DNA of 64,000 nt from assembly GCF_020103725.1 (NCBI RefSeq), contig NZ_JAHXBG010000001.1, positions 62,001 through 126,000 on the forward strand, given 5' to 3'. Source of the stretch: Hyalangium gracile (GTDB lineage: Bacteria; Myxococcota; Myxococcia; Myxococcales; Myxococcaceae). The notes beneath the pieces were generated by a model. It saw only the letters and a program-made list of their open reading frames with translations. It did no database searches and was not told where the DNA came from. Within the stretch, counting starts at the first letter, position 1. Each line of letters begins with the position of its first letter. Below, piece after piece: positions 17,267-26,383 of this stretch. A program made the translations under genes and the position numbers.

Positions 17267-17659
17267 ATGGCGCCTGTTGAACCCTCCGTGGACAAGCCCA
17301 CCTCGACCGACACTGCCCCCGCTCAAGCCACGGCCAAGCCGTCGGTGAAGGAGCGCTTCACCGTGCTCTTCCGGGAGTACGGGCCCCTGGCCATCGGGGT
17401 GTACCTGGCCATCTTCGCCTTGAGCGTCGCGGGGTTCGCCGTGGCACTGAGCGCGGGGGTGGACCTGCAGACGCTCGGTCAGCGGGTGGGCGTGCAGCTC
17501 GATGGGGCGGGGGGGACGGCGGGCACGCTGTTCATCGCCTGGGTGCTGACCAAGGCGCTGCAGGTGCCGCGCATCTTCGCCACGCTGGTGCTGACGCCCC
17601 TGGTGGGGCGCATCCCCTTCATCGCCCGGCGGCTGCCGGGCCGCGGCACGACTCCTTAG
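17267..17659 (+). CDS. DUF1279 family membrane protein
   Basis: 130 residues. A disordered Pro/Thr/Ala N terminus (30 residues) is followed by the DUF1279 core: LFREYGPLAIGVYLAIFALSV, a second hydrophobic helix (GTLFIAWVLTKAL) and TLVLTPLVGR. Eukaryotic relatives (FAM210 type) are mitochondrial membrane proteins; the bacterial role is not known. ATG 17267 follows GTGAGG. It is divergent from lspA (114 bases between the starts) and its stop codon overlaps that of the convergent 1050-aa gene. Confidence 0.8.
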   Translation: MAPVEPSVDKPTSTDTAPAQATAKPSVKERFTVLFREYGPLAIGVYLAIFALSVAGFAVALSAGVDLQTLGQRVGVQLDGAGGTAGTLFIAWVLTKALQVPRIFATLVLTPLVGRIPFIARRLPGRGTTP

Positions 17660-17669
17660 AAGGGAGTCG
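17649..17669. terminator. Hairpin spanning two overlapping stop codons
   Basis: Inverted repeat CGACTCC / GGAGTCG, 7 bp, with a 7-base loop that contains both stop codons: TAG of the plus-strand gene (17657-17659) and TAA of the minus-strand gene (17656-17658). Likely a shared bidirectional terminator. Confidence 0.5.
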
Positions 17670-20600
17670 CGTCGGCCCGGGTCCCCGGTGAAGTCTTGAG
17701 GGTGGACAGGGTGTTGTGCGGCACGAAGGGCCCGCCGAGGGCGCCGTCCGGGTTGCGGTTGGCGGAGATGCCTTCCTGCACGAGCGTCCCGCTGAAGGTG
17801 GCGACGTCCACCGTGGTGCCCGCCGAGGTCCTCACCGTCACGGTGTCGCTGCTGTTGGACAGCTCGAGCTTGCCCGTGGACGCGGCCACCGCGTTGGTGA
17901 GCCCCGGCGGAATGCCCGCCTCGCCTCCGAAGACGACGATGGCCTTGCCCGCCTCCAGCACCGTGCCGCTGGCGAAGGTGTGACGCAGGGCCGCGGCGTC
18001 CGAGATCGTCCAGCCGGAGATGTCCACGGGCCCGGTGCTCGAGTTGACCAGCTCCACGAACTCGGTGCTGGTGTTCTCGTTGCCGCCCACCTCGTTGACG
18101 AGCGTCTCGTTGATGAACACGCCGGTGGGGTCGCCACCTCCGGACGAGAGGATGGTGAAGGCCGCGTCGCTGATGTCTCGAACGACGGAGCTGGACGCGT
18201 CGCTCACGCGCACCTGCGCGGCGGTGGAGGCGATGTTCGGCACCGTCCACGGGTAGCTGCCCGCGGAGGCCGCCGTGCTCGCGGCGATGGTCGTCCAGGT
18301 GCTGCCGTTCAGCGTGTACTCCAGCTTCACGTTCGTCACGCCCGAGGACGTCCAGGTGATGCTCTGGCTGCTCCCACCCTGCCAGCTCTCGCCGCCGTTG
18401 GGCGAGAGCACGGTGACGCTCGCGCCGGTGATGGTGAAGGTGCCGTCGCTCGTGTCGGTGATCGCGGAGTTGGACGCGTCGCTCGCTCGCACCCGGGCGG
18501 TGGTGGAGCCGGCGTTCGGGAGCGTCCACGTGTAGCTGCCGGTGGAGGCCGCCGTGCTCGAGGTGATGGTCGTCCAGGTGCTGCCGTCCAGCGTGTACTC
18601 CAGCTTCACGTTCGTCACGCCCGAGGACGTCCAGGTGATGGGATGGCTGCTCGCGCCGATCCAGCTCTCGCCGCCATTGGGCGAGCTCACCGTGAGGCTC
18701 GGAACGATGATGGTGAAGGTGTCGTTGCTCGTGTCACTGAGCGCGGAGTTGGACGCGTCGCTCACCCGCACCTGCGCGGCGGAGGAGGCAATGTACGGCA
18801 CCGTCCAGGTGTAGCTGCCGGTGGAGGCCGCCGTGCTCGGGGTGATGGTCGTCCAGGTGCTGCCATCCACCGTGTACTCCAGCTTGACGTTCGTCACCCC
18901 GAAGGCCGTCCAGGTGATGGCGCGGGAGGTGCCCGCCACCCAGCTCTCCCCTCCGTTGGGTGAGCTCACCGTGATGCTCGCGCTGTCGGAGCCTCCGGGG
19001 ATGAGGAAGTCCTTGATGACGGCCATGTGCTGCATGTTGGAGGCGCCGCTGTCGCTGGACCGCGCCGGGGCAATCTCCGAGATGGGGGAGTACACGCGAG
19101 TGTCCGCCACCAGGCCTCCGGGGAAGGTGCTGCCGCCAATCACCGTGGCCACCTGGTACTGGCGCAGATCACCGTCGACGAGCACGTGGTCGTACGGCTT
19201 GGAGCGGCTCGCGTTGGTGTCGTCGTTGCCGTTGCGATCCGCCGGGTAGGGGCTGGCCGTCGACACCACCTGGGAGAAGGTGCCGAAGCAGGACTCGGAG
19301 CGGCTGTCGGTGTTGAAGTCGCCGCCGATGGCCAGGTAGTCGCCCGCGGGGACGTTGTTCTTGATGTATTGGACCAGGTTGGTGGCCTCGGTGTTGCGCA
19401 CGCCGCTGCCGCTGGTGAGCAGGTGCACGCTCACCACCCAGAGGTCCCTGGGCCCCGGCACGTCGATGCGCGCCCAGGCGAAGTCACGGTTGCTCACCTG
19501 CGTGTCGGTCCACTCGCCCGAGGCGATGATGGGCCAGCGGCTGATGACTCCGTTGGGGATCTGCGCTCCCGACTCGCGGTAGTAGAAGAAGTTCGGGCCG
19601 AAGGCGGTGTCGACGAACTGCCGGATGGCAGCGGACGAGTTCGAGCCGTAGTTGAACTCCTGGATCATCACCACGTCCGGGCGTGTGCCCTGGAAGATGC
19701 GGATGCCCTCGCCCTGGTCGTAGCTCTGCAGGTTGCCGCTGGTGGTGTTGGCGGCCATGAGGCGGATGAGCGTGGGGCCCGTGGAGCCGCCATCCGTGCC
19801 TCCGTCCGTGCTCGTGCCGCCATCCCAGCCGGCATCGCTCGGGAAGCCGCCATCCGAGCCGCCATCCACGATGGGGCCAGCGTCACCGATGGGGCCAGCG
19901 TCTCCGATGGGGCCCGCGTCTCCGATGGGGCCAGCGTCTCCGATGGGGCCAGCGTCTCCGATGGGGCCAGCGTCTCCGATGGGGCCCGCGTCTCCGATGG
20001 GGCCAGCGTCTCCGATGGGGCCCGCGTCTCCGATGGGGCCCGCGTCACCGACAGGACCCGCATCTCCGATAGGGCCAGCGTCGCCGACAGGACCCGCGTC
20101 GCTGACAGGACCCGCGTCGCTGACAGGACCCGCGTCGCTGACAGGACCCGCGTCGCCGACAGGACCCGCATCTCCGATGGGGCCAGCGTCTCCGCTAGGA
20201 CCCGCGTCGCCGACAGGACCCGCATCTCCGATGGGGCCAGCGTCTCCGCTAGAACCCGCGTCGCCGACAGGACCCGCATCGCCGCTCGGCCCGGCATCCA
20301 CAGTCGGGCCCGCGTCCACGCTCGGCCCGGCATCCACAGTCGGGCCCGCATCCACGCTCCCACCGCCATCCGTCGTCCCGCCGGCATCCGCGGTGCTCCC
20401 CGCGTCCGTGCCGGCGTCGGTGGAGCCCACTCCTCCGTCGTCCCCGAGGCCCCCGTCCGTGTTGCCGCCCGTGCCTCCGTCCTGCGCATCCAGCCAGTCG
20501 CACTGGTCCTTCGGCTGGCAGTACCCACCCGCGCCGCCGTCCTCATTGCCGCCGCAGCACGCGACGCCCAGGTCCTCACACGCCTGCGAGGACTCGCAGG

Positions 20601-20808
20601 GGCGCAGACACAGGTAGCGCTCGTACACATCCACATACCGGCACTGCTCGCCGGGAGCGCACGCACCCGCGTCCTGCTCGTCGCAGTCGACCCACGAACC
20701 ACCATCCGGGAGTGGCGGCACCGGCGGGACGTGATCGGGACCACAGGCCTGCAACACCAGCAACAGCGCCAGCCCCGCCCCCAGGAGGCCAGAGAGCATC
20801 TTCTTCAT
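17656..20808 (-). CDS. Lipoprotein with DNase-I-like and lamin-tail domains
   Basis: 1050 residues. Signal peptide with lipobox LQAC (LLLVLQACGPD). Then a Cys-rich segment, a long run of about 27 six-residue repeats of the form xGDAGP (residues about 150-315), and an endonuclease/exonuclease/phosphatase domain (PDVVMIQEFN, VVSVHLL, AIGGDFNTD, YDHVLVDGD). Three copies of an 85-90-residue Ig-like module follow (SPNGGESW ... VTNVKLEYT). A C-terminal lamin-tail domain ends it (FINETLVNEVG, STEFVELVNSS, DISGWTISD). So an outer-surface nuclease or phosphodiesterase on a long stalk is likely. The upstream frame is open, but ATG 20808 (MKKMLSG) begins a normal signal peptide. Confidence 0.88.
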   Translation of the reverse strand: MKKMLSGLLGAGLALLLVLQACGPDHVPPVPPLPDGGSWVDCDEQDAGACAPGEQCRYVDVYERYLCLRPCESSQACEDLGVACCGGNEDGGAGGYCQPKDQCDWLDAQDGGTGGNTDGGLGDDGGVGSTDAGTDAGSTADAGGTTDGGGSVDAGPTVDAGPSVDAGPTVDAGPSGDAGPVGDAGSSGDAGPIGDAGPVGDAGPSGDAGPIGDAGPVGDAGPVSDAGPVSDAGPVSDAGPVGDAGPIGDAGPVGDAGPIGDAGPIGDAGPIGDAGPIGDAGPIGDAGPIGDAGPIGDAGPIGDAGPIGDAGPIVDGGSDGGFPSDAGWDGGTSTDGGTDGGSTGPTLIRLMAANTTSGNLQSYDQGEGIRIFQGTRPDVVMIQEFNYGSNSSAAIRQFVDTAFGPNFFYYRESGAQIPNGVISRWPIIASGEWTDTQVSNRDFAWARIDVPGPRDLWVVSVHLLTSGSGVRNTEATNLVQYIKNNVPAGDYLAIGGDFNTDSRSESCFGTFSQVVSTASPYPADRNGNDDTNASRSKPYDHVLVDGDLRQYQVATVIGGSTFPGGLVADTRVYSPISEIAPARSSDSGASNMQHMAVIKDFLIPGGSDSASITVSSPNGGESWVAGTSRAITWTAFGVTNVKLEYTVDGSTWTTITPSTAASTGSYTWTVPYIASSAAQVRVSDASNSALSDTSNDTFTIIVPSLTVSSPNGGESWIGASSHPITWTSSGVTNVKLEYTLDGSTWTTITSSTAASTGSYTWTLPNAGSTTARVRASDASNSAITDTSDGTFTITGASVTVLSPNGGESWQGGSSQSITWTSSGVTNVKLEYTLNGSTWTTIAASTAASAGSYPWTVPNIASTAAQVRVSDASSSVVRDISDAAFTILSSGGGDPTGVFINETLVNEVGGNENTSTEFVELVNSSTGPVDISGWTISDAAALRHTFASGTVLEAGKAIVVFGGEAGIPPGLTNAVAASTGKLELSNSSDTVTVRTSAGTTVDVATFSGTLVQEGISANRNPDGALGGPFVPHNTLSTLKTSPGTRADATPF
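19868..20355 (-). repeat. 18-bp coding minisatellite (GDAGP repeats)
   Basis: About 27 tandem 18-bp units inside the 1050-aa lipoprotein gene. On the plus strand the unit is close to CGATGGGGCCAGCGTCTC; ten nearly identical copies lie at 19868-20048, more varied ones beyond. Each unit encodes xGDAGP. All changes keep the frame, so the array is under coding constraint and likely length-variable. Confidence 0.9.
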
Positions 20809-21067
20809 GAAACAACCGATTCCTTGCTGCCGGGGGAGCGGCCATCGTCTGCGCCGGCATGTGAGTGACCGGCCGATTATACGAGCACTTGCAGCGAGGC
20901 AGTGCACTCCCTTTGAAAAAAAACGTCGAGGCTGCCTGCTTTCTCCGACAGGGCGTGAATCCGCGCCGCACCGCGCATGTGACACCGTGAAAGGTGGACA
21001 ACCTCCCGGGGCGGAGACGTAGCGTGCACATCGTGAGACCTCCGGGGTCTGCGGGAGCCCGGCAGCA

Positions 21068-21826
21068 ATGACGTCGAAGCAGGTACATGTGCGCCTCTAC
21101 GGCGCACTCAACGACTTCCTCCCGCCCGAGCGGCGCGGCGCCGAGTTCGTCCACACGTTCGCCGGAACGCCCTCGGTGAAGGACCTGCTGGAGTCGCTCG
21201 GCCCGCCCCACCCCGAGGTGGACGTCATCCTCGTGGACGGCGCGGCGGTGGGCTTCTCACACCGGGTGGAGGACGGCTCCCGCGTGGCGGCCTATCCCGC
21301 CTTCCACTCGCTCGACGTGACGCCCGTCACCCGCGTGGGGCTGCCCCTGCCGGCCGAGCCCCGCTTCGCGCTGGATGTCGGCCTGGGGCGACTGTCCGGC
21401 TTCCTGCGCATGCTGGGCTTCGACACGCTGTGGCGCAACGACTTCGCGGACGACGTGCTGGCGCGCCTGTCCGGGGACGAGGAGCGCGTCGTGCTCACCC
21501 GGGATCTCGGGCTGCTCAAGCGCGCCGAGGTGCGGCACGGCTACTACCCGCGCAACACGGACCCCGCGCACCAGCTGGTGGAGGTGGTGCGCCGCTACCA
21601 GCTCACCTCGAGGATGCGCCCCTTCACCCGCTGCCTGGCGTGTAACGCCTCGCTCGCGGTGGCCGAGAAGGGCGAGGTGCTGGACCGCATCCCCGAGGGC
21701 GTGGCCGCCACGCACTCGCGCTTCCAGCAGTGCCCGGAGTGCCGGCGCGTCTACTGGCCCGGCACGCACCACCAGCGCATGCAGGCCCTGGTGGACAAGC
21801 TGCGCGAGCTGGAGCACGAGGCCTGA
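21068..21826 (+). CDS. Mut7-C RNase-domain protein with ubiquitin-like N terminus
   Basis: 252 residues with two parts. Residues 1-90 are a Mut7-C ubiquitin-like fold (VHVRLYGALNDFLPPERRG ... VDVILVDGAAVGF). Residues 97-250 are the Mut7-C PIN-like RNase domain: FALDVGLGRLSGFLRMLGFD, VVLTRDLGLLKRAEV, and a zinc ribbon CLACN ... CPECRRVYW. Conserved Asp residues (LDVGLG, TRDLGL) fit a metal-dependent nuclease. The substrate is unknown in bacteria. ATG 21068. It ends 4 bases from the ileS stop, convergently. Confidence 0.9.
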   Translation: MTSKQVHVRLYGALNDFLPPERRGAEFVHTFAGTPSVKDLLESLGPPHPEVDVILVDGAAVGFSHRVEDGSRVAAYPAFHSLDVTPVTRVGLPLPAEPRFALDVGLGRLSGFLRMLGFDTLWRNDFADDVLARLSGDEERVVLTRDLGLLKRAEVRHGYYPRNTDPAHQLVEVVRRYQLTSRMRPFTRCLACNASLAVAEKGEVLDRIPEGVAATHSRFQQCPECRRVYWPGTHHQRMQALVDKLRELEHEA

Positions 21827-21830
21827 TGCC

Positions 21831-24728
21831 TCAGCCCAAGGCCTCCCGGCACTTGGGGCACACCTCGCCGCCCTGCCCCACCGCCTCCGAGTAGACCCAG
21901 CAGCGCGGGCACTTCGCGCCCTTCGCGGACAGCACCTCGGCCGTCACCGCCGCGCCCTCCCCCAGGGCCTGCGCCACCGAGAGCGTCCGCGCCTGGGGCC
22001 CCGGCTGCTCCGCGAGCTCCACCTGGCTGACGATCCACAGCGTCGGCAGCTCTCCCAGGTTCGCCTCGAGGAACTCCCGCGCCTTGCCGCTCGCCGTCAG
22101 CACCACCCGCGCCTCCAGCGAGGCGCCGATGCGCCTCTCCCGTCGCGCCTCCTCCAGCACGCCCTGCACCGCGCTCCGCACCGCGAACAGCTTCGCGTAG
22201 CGCTCCGCCAGCGCCGGCTCCATCGCTCCCACGGGCTCGGGCAGGCCCGCCAGGAAGACGCTCTCCGTCGGCCGCCCCGGGAGCTGCTGCCACGCCTCCT
22301 CCGCCGTGAAGCTCATCACCGGCGCCAGCAGCCGCAGGAGCGAGGAGGCCACCTCGTGCATCACCGTCTGCGCGCTGCGCCGGGCCCGCCCCGCCGCCTT
22401 CGTCGTGTACAGCCGGTCCTTCAGGATGTCGAAGTACACCGCCGACAGGTCCGCCGCGCAGAAGTCCACCACCGTCGCGTACACCAGGTGGAACTCGTAG
22501 GCCTCGTAGGCCCGGCGCACCCGCGCCACCACCTCCGCCAGCCGTCCCCGCGCCCACGCGTCCAGCGGCAGCAGCTCCGACGCGGGCACCGCGTCCCTCG
22601 CCGGCTCGAAGTCGAAGAGGTTGCCCAGCGCGTAGCGCAGCGTGTTGCGAATCTTCGCGTACCCCTGGCTCAGCCCCTGGAGGATCTGGTCCGACAGGCG
22701 GACATCGTTCCGGTAGTCACTGGCGGCCACCCACAGCCGCAGCACCTCCGCCCCGTACTTCTGGATGATCTTGTCCGGGCCGATGACGTTGCCCTTGCTC
22801 TTGGACATCTTCTCGCCCTGCCCGTCCACCACGAAGCCGTGCGTGAGACAGGCCCGGTAGGGCGACACATCCCTCGTACCCACCGACACCAGCATCGACG
22901 AGTGGAACCAGCCCCGGTGCTGATCACTCCCCTCCAGGAACAGGTCCGCCGGGATGCGCTGGCGCCGCTCCAGCACCGCCGAGAACATGCACGCCGAGTC
23001 GAACCACACGTCCAGGATGTCCGTCTCGCGCCGGAACTCGCTCCCGCCGCACGAGCCACACCGCGCCTGCGCGCCCAGGAACTCCTTCACCGGCGTGCGG
23101 TACCACACGCCCGCGCCCTCCTTCTCCACCGCCGCCGCCACGCGCTCCATCAGCTCCGGGGAGATGACCGCCTCGCCGCAGCCCTCGCAGTAGGCGATGG
23201 GGATGGGCACACCCCAGGTCCGCTGCCGGCTGATGCACCAGTCCGGCCGCCCCTCCAGCATGCCTCGGATGCGGCTGTGCCCCCACTCGGGCACCCACTG
23301 CACCTTGTCCACCTCCTCCAGCACCTGCTGACGGAACGTCTTCCCGCCCGGCAGCGGCGCGTCCAGCGCGATGAACCACTGCGACGTCGCCGAGAGGATG
23401 ATGGGGTTGCGGCACCGCCAGCAGTGCGGATAGCTGTGCTCCACCGTGTCCGTCTTCGCGTTCAGCAGCGCGCCCCGCTCCGCCAGCCTGTCGATGATGA
23501 GCGGGTTGGCGTCGAACACCCGCAGCCCCTGGAGCCCCTCGCCCGCCGTCTCGTCGTAGCGCCCGTCCGCGCGCACCGGGTTGTAGATGTCCAGCCCGTA
23601 CTTCAGACCGACCTCGTAGTCCTCCTGGCCGTGCCCCGGCGCCGTGTGCACCAGCCCCGTGCCCGCCTCCAGCGTCACGTGCTCGCCCAGCACCACCTTC
23701 CCCGTCCGCTCCAGGAACGGGTGCCGATAGGTGAGGTGCTCCAGGTCCTCGCCGCTCGCGTAGGCCACCACCTTGCGCAAGTCGTCGAACCCCACCGTCT
23801 CCACGTCCCCACCCGGCAGCCGGGCGTTCTTCATCACCAGCTCGTCCGCCTTCACCTCCGCCAGCACCTTGGCCAGCAGGTCCTTGGCCACGCAGAGCAC
23901 GCGCTCGCCCGCGTCGTAGAAGACGTACTCGAAGCCCGCGTTCACCGCGATGGCCAGGTTGGCCGGCAGCGTCCACGGCGTCGTGGTCCAGATGACGAAG
24001 TCCACCGCGCGCCCCTTCAGCGAAGGGAAGCGCTCGGCCAGCTCCGGCCCCGCGCGGAAGGCCACGTACACCGAGGGGCTCTCGTGTGGCTCGTACTCCA
24101 CCTCCGCCTCGGCCAGCGCCGTGCCGTCGTACACGCACCAGTACACCGGCTTCTTGCGCCGGTAGAGCATCCCCCGCCGCGCGAACGTGGCCAGCTCGCG
24201 CAGCTCCTGCGCCTCGTACGCGAAGTCCAGCGTCCGGTATGGCGCCTCCCAGCTGCCGAACACCCCCAGCCGCTGGAACTCCGCCTTCTGGATGTCCACG
24301 AACTCCAGCGCGTACTCGCGGCACCGCTCCAGGAACGCGTCCCTCGACAGGGTGCGCTTGTCCGTCTTCTGCTCCTTCAGCCGCTTCTCCACCGCCTGCT
24401 CGATGGGCAGCCCGTGCGTGTCCCAGCCGGGGATGAAGTCGCACCGCCGCCCGCTCAGGCCGCGGTACTTCACCACGATGTCCTTGAGCACCTTGTTGAG
24501 CGCGTGGCCCGCGTGCAGGTGGCCGTTGGCGTACGGCGGGCCGTCCGGCAGCACGAAGGGCTCACCGCCCGCGTTCTTCTCCAGCAGCCGGGCCCAGATG
24601 CCCTGCTCGGCCCACCACGCCAGCATCCGCGGCTCGAGCTTCCCCAGGTTGCCCTGGATGGGGAAGCCGGTCCGCGGGAGGTTCAGGGTGTCCTTGTAGT
24701 CCTTCGTCGGCGCGCCCGTGTCGCTCAT
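21831..24728 (-). CDS. ileS: Isoleucyl-tRNA synthetase
   Basis: 965 residues, full length for a bacterial IleRS. Class I signatures: HIGH-type motif in YANGHLHAGHALNK and KMSKSKGNV. The editing domain (WTTTPWTLPANLAIAV) and the C-terminal zinc-binding region CPRCWVY ... CPKC are present. It charges tRNA-Ile and proofreads valine. ATG 24728. It is the last gene in a minus-strand stretch after the Tad-like cassettes, 33 bases after the 226-aa gene, but probably has its own expression. The C-terminal zinc domain indicates the common bacterial type. Confidence 0.98.
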   Translation of the reverse strand: MSDTGAPTKDYKDTLNLPRTGFPIQGNLGKLEPRMLAWWAEQGIWARLLEKNAGGEPFVLPDGPPYANGHLHAGHALNKVLKDIVVKYRGLSGRRCDFIPGWDTHGLPIEQAVEKRLKEQKTDKRTLSRDAFLERCREYALEFVDIQKAEFQRLGVFGSWEAPYRTLDFAYEAQELRELATFARRGMLYRRKKPVYWCVYDGTALAEAEVEYEPHESPSVYVAFRAGPELAERFPSLKGRAVDFVIWTTTPWTLPANLAIAVNAGFEYVFYDAGERVLCVAKDLLAKVLAEVKADELVMKNARLPGGDVETVGFDDLRKVVAYASGEDLEHLTYRHPFLERTGKVVLGEHVTLEAGTGLVHTAPGHGQEDYEVGLKYGLDIYNPVRADGRYDETAGEGLQGLRVFDANPLIIDRLAERGALLNAKTDTVEHSYPHCWRCRNPIILSATSQWFIALDAPLPGGKTFRQQVLEEVDKVQWVPEWGHSRIRGMLEGRPDWCISRQRTWGVPIPIAYCEGCGEAVISPELMERVAAAVEKEGAGVWYRTPVKEFLGAQARCGSCGGSEFRRETDILDVWFDSACMFSAVLERRQRIPADLFLEGSDQHRGWFHSSMLVSVGTRDVSPYRACLTHGFVVDGQGEKMSKSKGNVIGPDKIIQKYGAEVLRLWVAASDYRNDVRLSDQILQGLSQGYAKIRNTLRYALGNLFDFEPARDAVPASELLPLDAWARGRLAEVVARVRRAYEAYEFHLVYATVVDFCAADLSAVYFDILKDRLYTTKAAGRARRSAQTVMHEVASSLLRLLAPVMSFTAEEAWQQLPGRPTESVFLAGLPEPVGAMEPALAERYAKLFAVRSAVQGVLEEARRERRIGASLEARVVLTASGKAREFLEANLGELPTLWIVSQVELAEQPGPQARTLSVAQALGEGAAVTAEVLSAKGAKCPRCWVYSEAVGQGGEVCPKCREALG

Positions 24729-24761
24729 GAGGGCGGCCGTAGCACGCCCCCCCGAGCCCCA

Positions 24762-25442
24762 TCAACGCGCGTCCGGAGCCTCGCTCGAGGGGACTGTCCG
24801 GCGCAGCACCACGACCGAGACCATTCCAGGCCTGGCGTCTCGCACCCTCACCTGCATCTCGTCGTTCCCGTTGCGGTACACGTGCGGCTCCTGCTCCGTG
24901 TAGCCCGCCTTGGTGAGCTCCTCGCGGTAGAAGGCCTCCACCTTGTCCTGCTTCGCGGCGATGACGTACGTCAGCGTGCGCGCCAGCTCCAGGTCGCTGT
25001 TCACCACGTCCTTCGCCCCGGGGAACACCGGCGCGATGGGCGAGGTCTGCTTGCGAGGCTGCGAGAGGTTGGCCTCCCCGAGCACCACCGTGGTGGTGCC
25101 GTCCGGGTTGGGCTGCAGCACGAAGGTGTAGGAGATGAACCGCTCCGTATCCAGCGCCGTCAGCTGCGGCTCGCGCGTGAGCTGGGTGCGGTGATGGTCG
25201 GGCGGGATGTAGAAGCCCCACCGCTCGAAGCGATCCACCATGTGCTGGAGGATGACCTCGGGGCGCTCCGCGCTGCGCACCGAACGCAGCTTCACCGGGA
25301 TGCCGTCGGCCCTCAGCACGCCGGGCACCTCCACCTGCTCCAGCACCTTGGGCACGTCCCAGGTGAAGGGCAGCCGCTGCGCGGAGGCCTCACCGGCCCC
25401 CAGCAGCGCCACCAGCAGCAGGCACAGGCCCGCGGCTCTCAC
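24762..25442 (-). CDS. Secreted protein of a Tad-like cassette (copy 1)
   Basis: 226 residues. An N-terminal signal peptide ends GEASAQ; the mature protein begins RLPFTWDVPKV. Its paralogue at 29286-29966 has the same blocks: EVILQHMVDRFERWGFYIPP, RFISYTFVLQPNPDGTTTV, LGEANLS and AFYREELTKAGYTEQEP. I do not recognise the family. The start is a GTG at 25442 that overlaps the stop of the TadE-like gene (GTGA), so translation is coupled; a start at 25481 would lie inside that gene. Last gene of cassette 1. Confidence 0.85.
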   Translation of the reverse strand: MRAAGLCLLLVALLGAGEASAQRLPFTWDVPKVLEQVEVPGVLRADGIPVKLRSVRSAERPEVILQHMVDRFERWGFYIPPDHHRTQLTREPQLTALDTERFISYTFVLQPNPDGTTTVVLGEANLSQPRKQTSPIAPVFPGAKDVVNSDLELARTLTYVIAAKQDKVEAFYREELTKAGYTEQEPHVYRNGNDEMQVRVRDARPGMVSVVVLRRTVPSSEAPDAR

Positions 25443-26383
25443 TGGTAGTACTTGTGGTCGCACTCGAAACCCATCCAGCATGGCTTCCGCTCACCCACGG
25501 AGTCGACATACGCCTGCGTGGGGCTGTCCGTGCCCGGCGTGGTGACCCAGGTGCCGGGATCCTGGTCTCCGCCGTTCTCGTCGTCCGTGTAGCTGTTGCC
25601 GTTCACGTTGAAGCTCATCCAGAACTTCCCCGACTGGATGGGCACCTGGCCGATGGTGGCCCGGGCCAGCCGCTCGGCGGCCCCCGCGTTGCCCCAGGGG
25701 TGCCGCTGGAAGACGCGGATCGCCGACTGGTAGTAGGCCTGGTTGTCGCAGCCCGAGTCATCGAGCACCTGGCAGTTCCGCGACTCCTCGGGAGTGGCCA
25801 GGCCGAAGTCATCCAGCAGGATGCCGAAGCCCGCCTGGCAGCCGCCGCCGCGGTTGACGCCGCAGATGGTCATCGAGGTCGTCTGCAGGTGCCTCTCCTG
25901 GAAGAAGCTCCCCGCGCCGCTGTCCAGGAAGCTCGTGGGGAACTGCCACGCGGAGATGGTGGCCTGGGCCGAGCACCTCATGCCCCCGAGCGTGGCCTGG
26001 TAGACGCCATCCGTGGTGGGCGCCGGCGCGTGGGTGATGCTCCCCTCCGCCTGGCAGCGCACCTCGGGGCTCTGGGCCCGGGTGAAGACGTAGGTGATGA
26101 TGCCGCCGCCCGAGCTCGAGGAGCGCCCGTCCAGGTCCGCGTAGCGGCTGGTGGCGCGCTGGGCCACCGTGCTGGGGTTGAGCAGGTCCCACTGGTCGGG
26201 CAGCACGTGCATCTTCGCCTGGGTGGCATCCCAGATGGCCGTCGCGCTCGACTCCTGCACCTTGAGCGACAGGAAGCCGATCTCCGCGAAGTGGATGCCG
26301 AACACCAGGATCGTCACGAAGACGAGCAGCCCGAGGGCCAGCTCCACCGTGCCCTGGCCTCGCCTCTGTCGCGTCGTCACCAT
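25439..26383 (-). CDS. TadE-like pseudopilin (cassette 1, second)
   Basis: 314 residues. It starts RRGQGTVELALGLLVFVTILVFGIHFAEIGF, a type-IV-prepilin-like leader: a glycine, then Glu at +5, then one hydrophobic helix, as in TadE/TadF proteins. The large extracytoplasmic part has several cysteines (VRCQ, MRCSA, ICGVN, GGCQ, NCQVLDDSGC, KPCWMGFEC) and no known enzyme motif. It is a paralogue of 30296-31285 (LSLKVQE, RYADLDG, FLDSGAGSFFQERHL). It overlaps the gene before it by 7 bases and the one after by 4. Probable role: minor component of a Tad-type surface structure. Confidence 0.85.
   Translation of the reverse strand: MVTTRQRRGQGTVELALGLLVFVTILVFGIHFAEIGFLSLKVQESSATAIWDATQAKMHVLPDQWDLLNPSTVAQRATSRYADLDGRSSSSGGGIITYVFTRAQSPEVRCQAEGSITHAPAPTTDGVYQATLGGMRCSAQATISAWQFPTSFLDSGAGSFFQERHLQTTSMTICGVNRGGGCQAGFGILLDDFGLATPEESRNCQVLDDSGCDNQAYYQSAIRVFQRHPWGNAGAAERLARATIGQVPIQSGKFWMSFNVNGNSYTDDENGGDQDPGTWVTTPGTDSPTQAYVDSVGERKPCWMGFECDHKYYQ

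Noticed and set aside
16529-18529. Long minus-strand frame continuing upstream from the lspA gene
   Set aside because: Only the last 207 codons are lspA. The upstream part is a high-GC shadow of the 1050-aa gene in another frame and has no signal or family pattern.
19868-20355. Possible CRISPR array
   Set aside because: Direct repeats of only 18 bp without spacers, inside an open frame; it is a coding minisatellite.
21375-25448. 1357-codon plus-strand frame opposite ileS
   Set aside because: It is a mirror of ileS and neighbours in the GC-rich third-position frame, very rich in Arg/Leu/His/Gln; ileS is certain.
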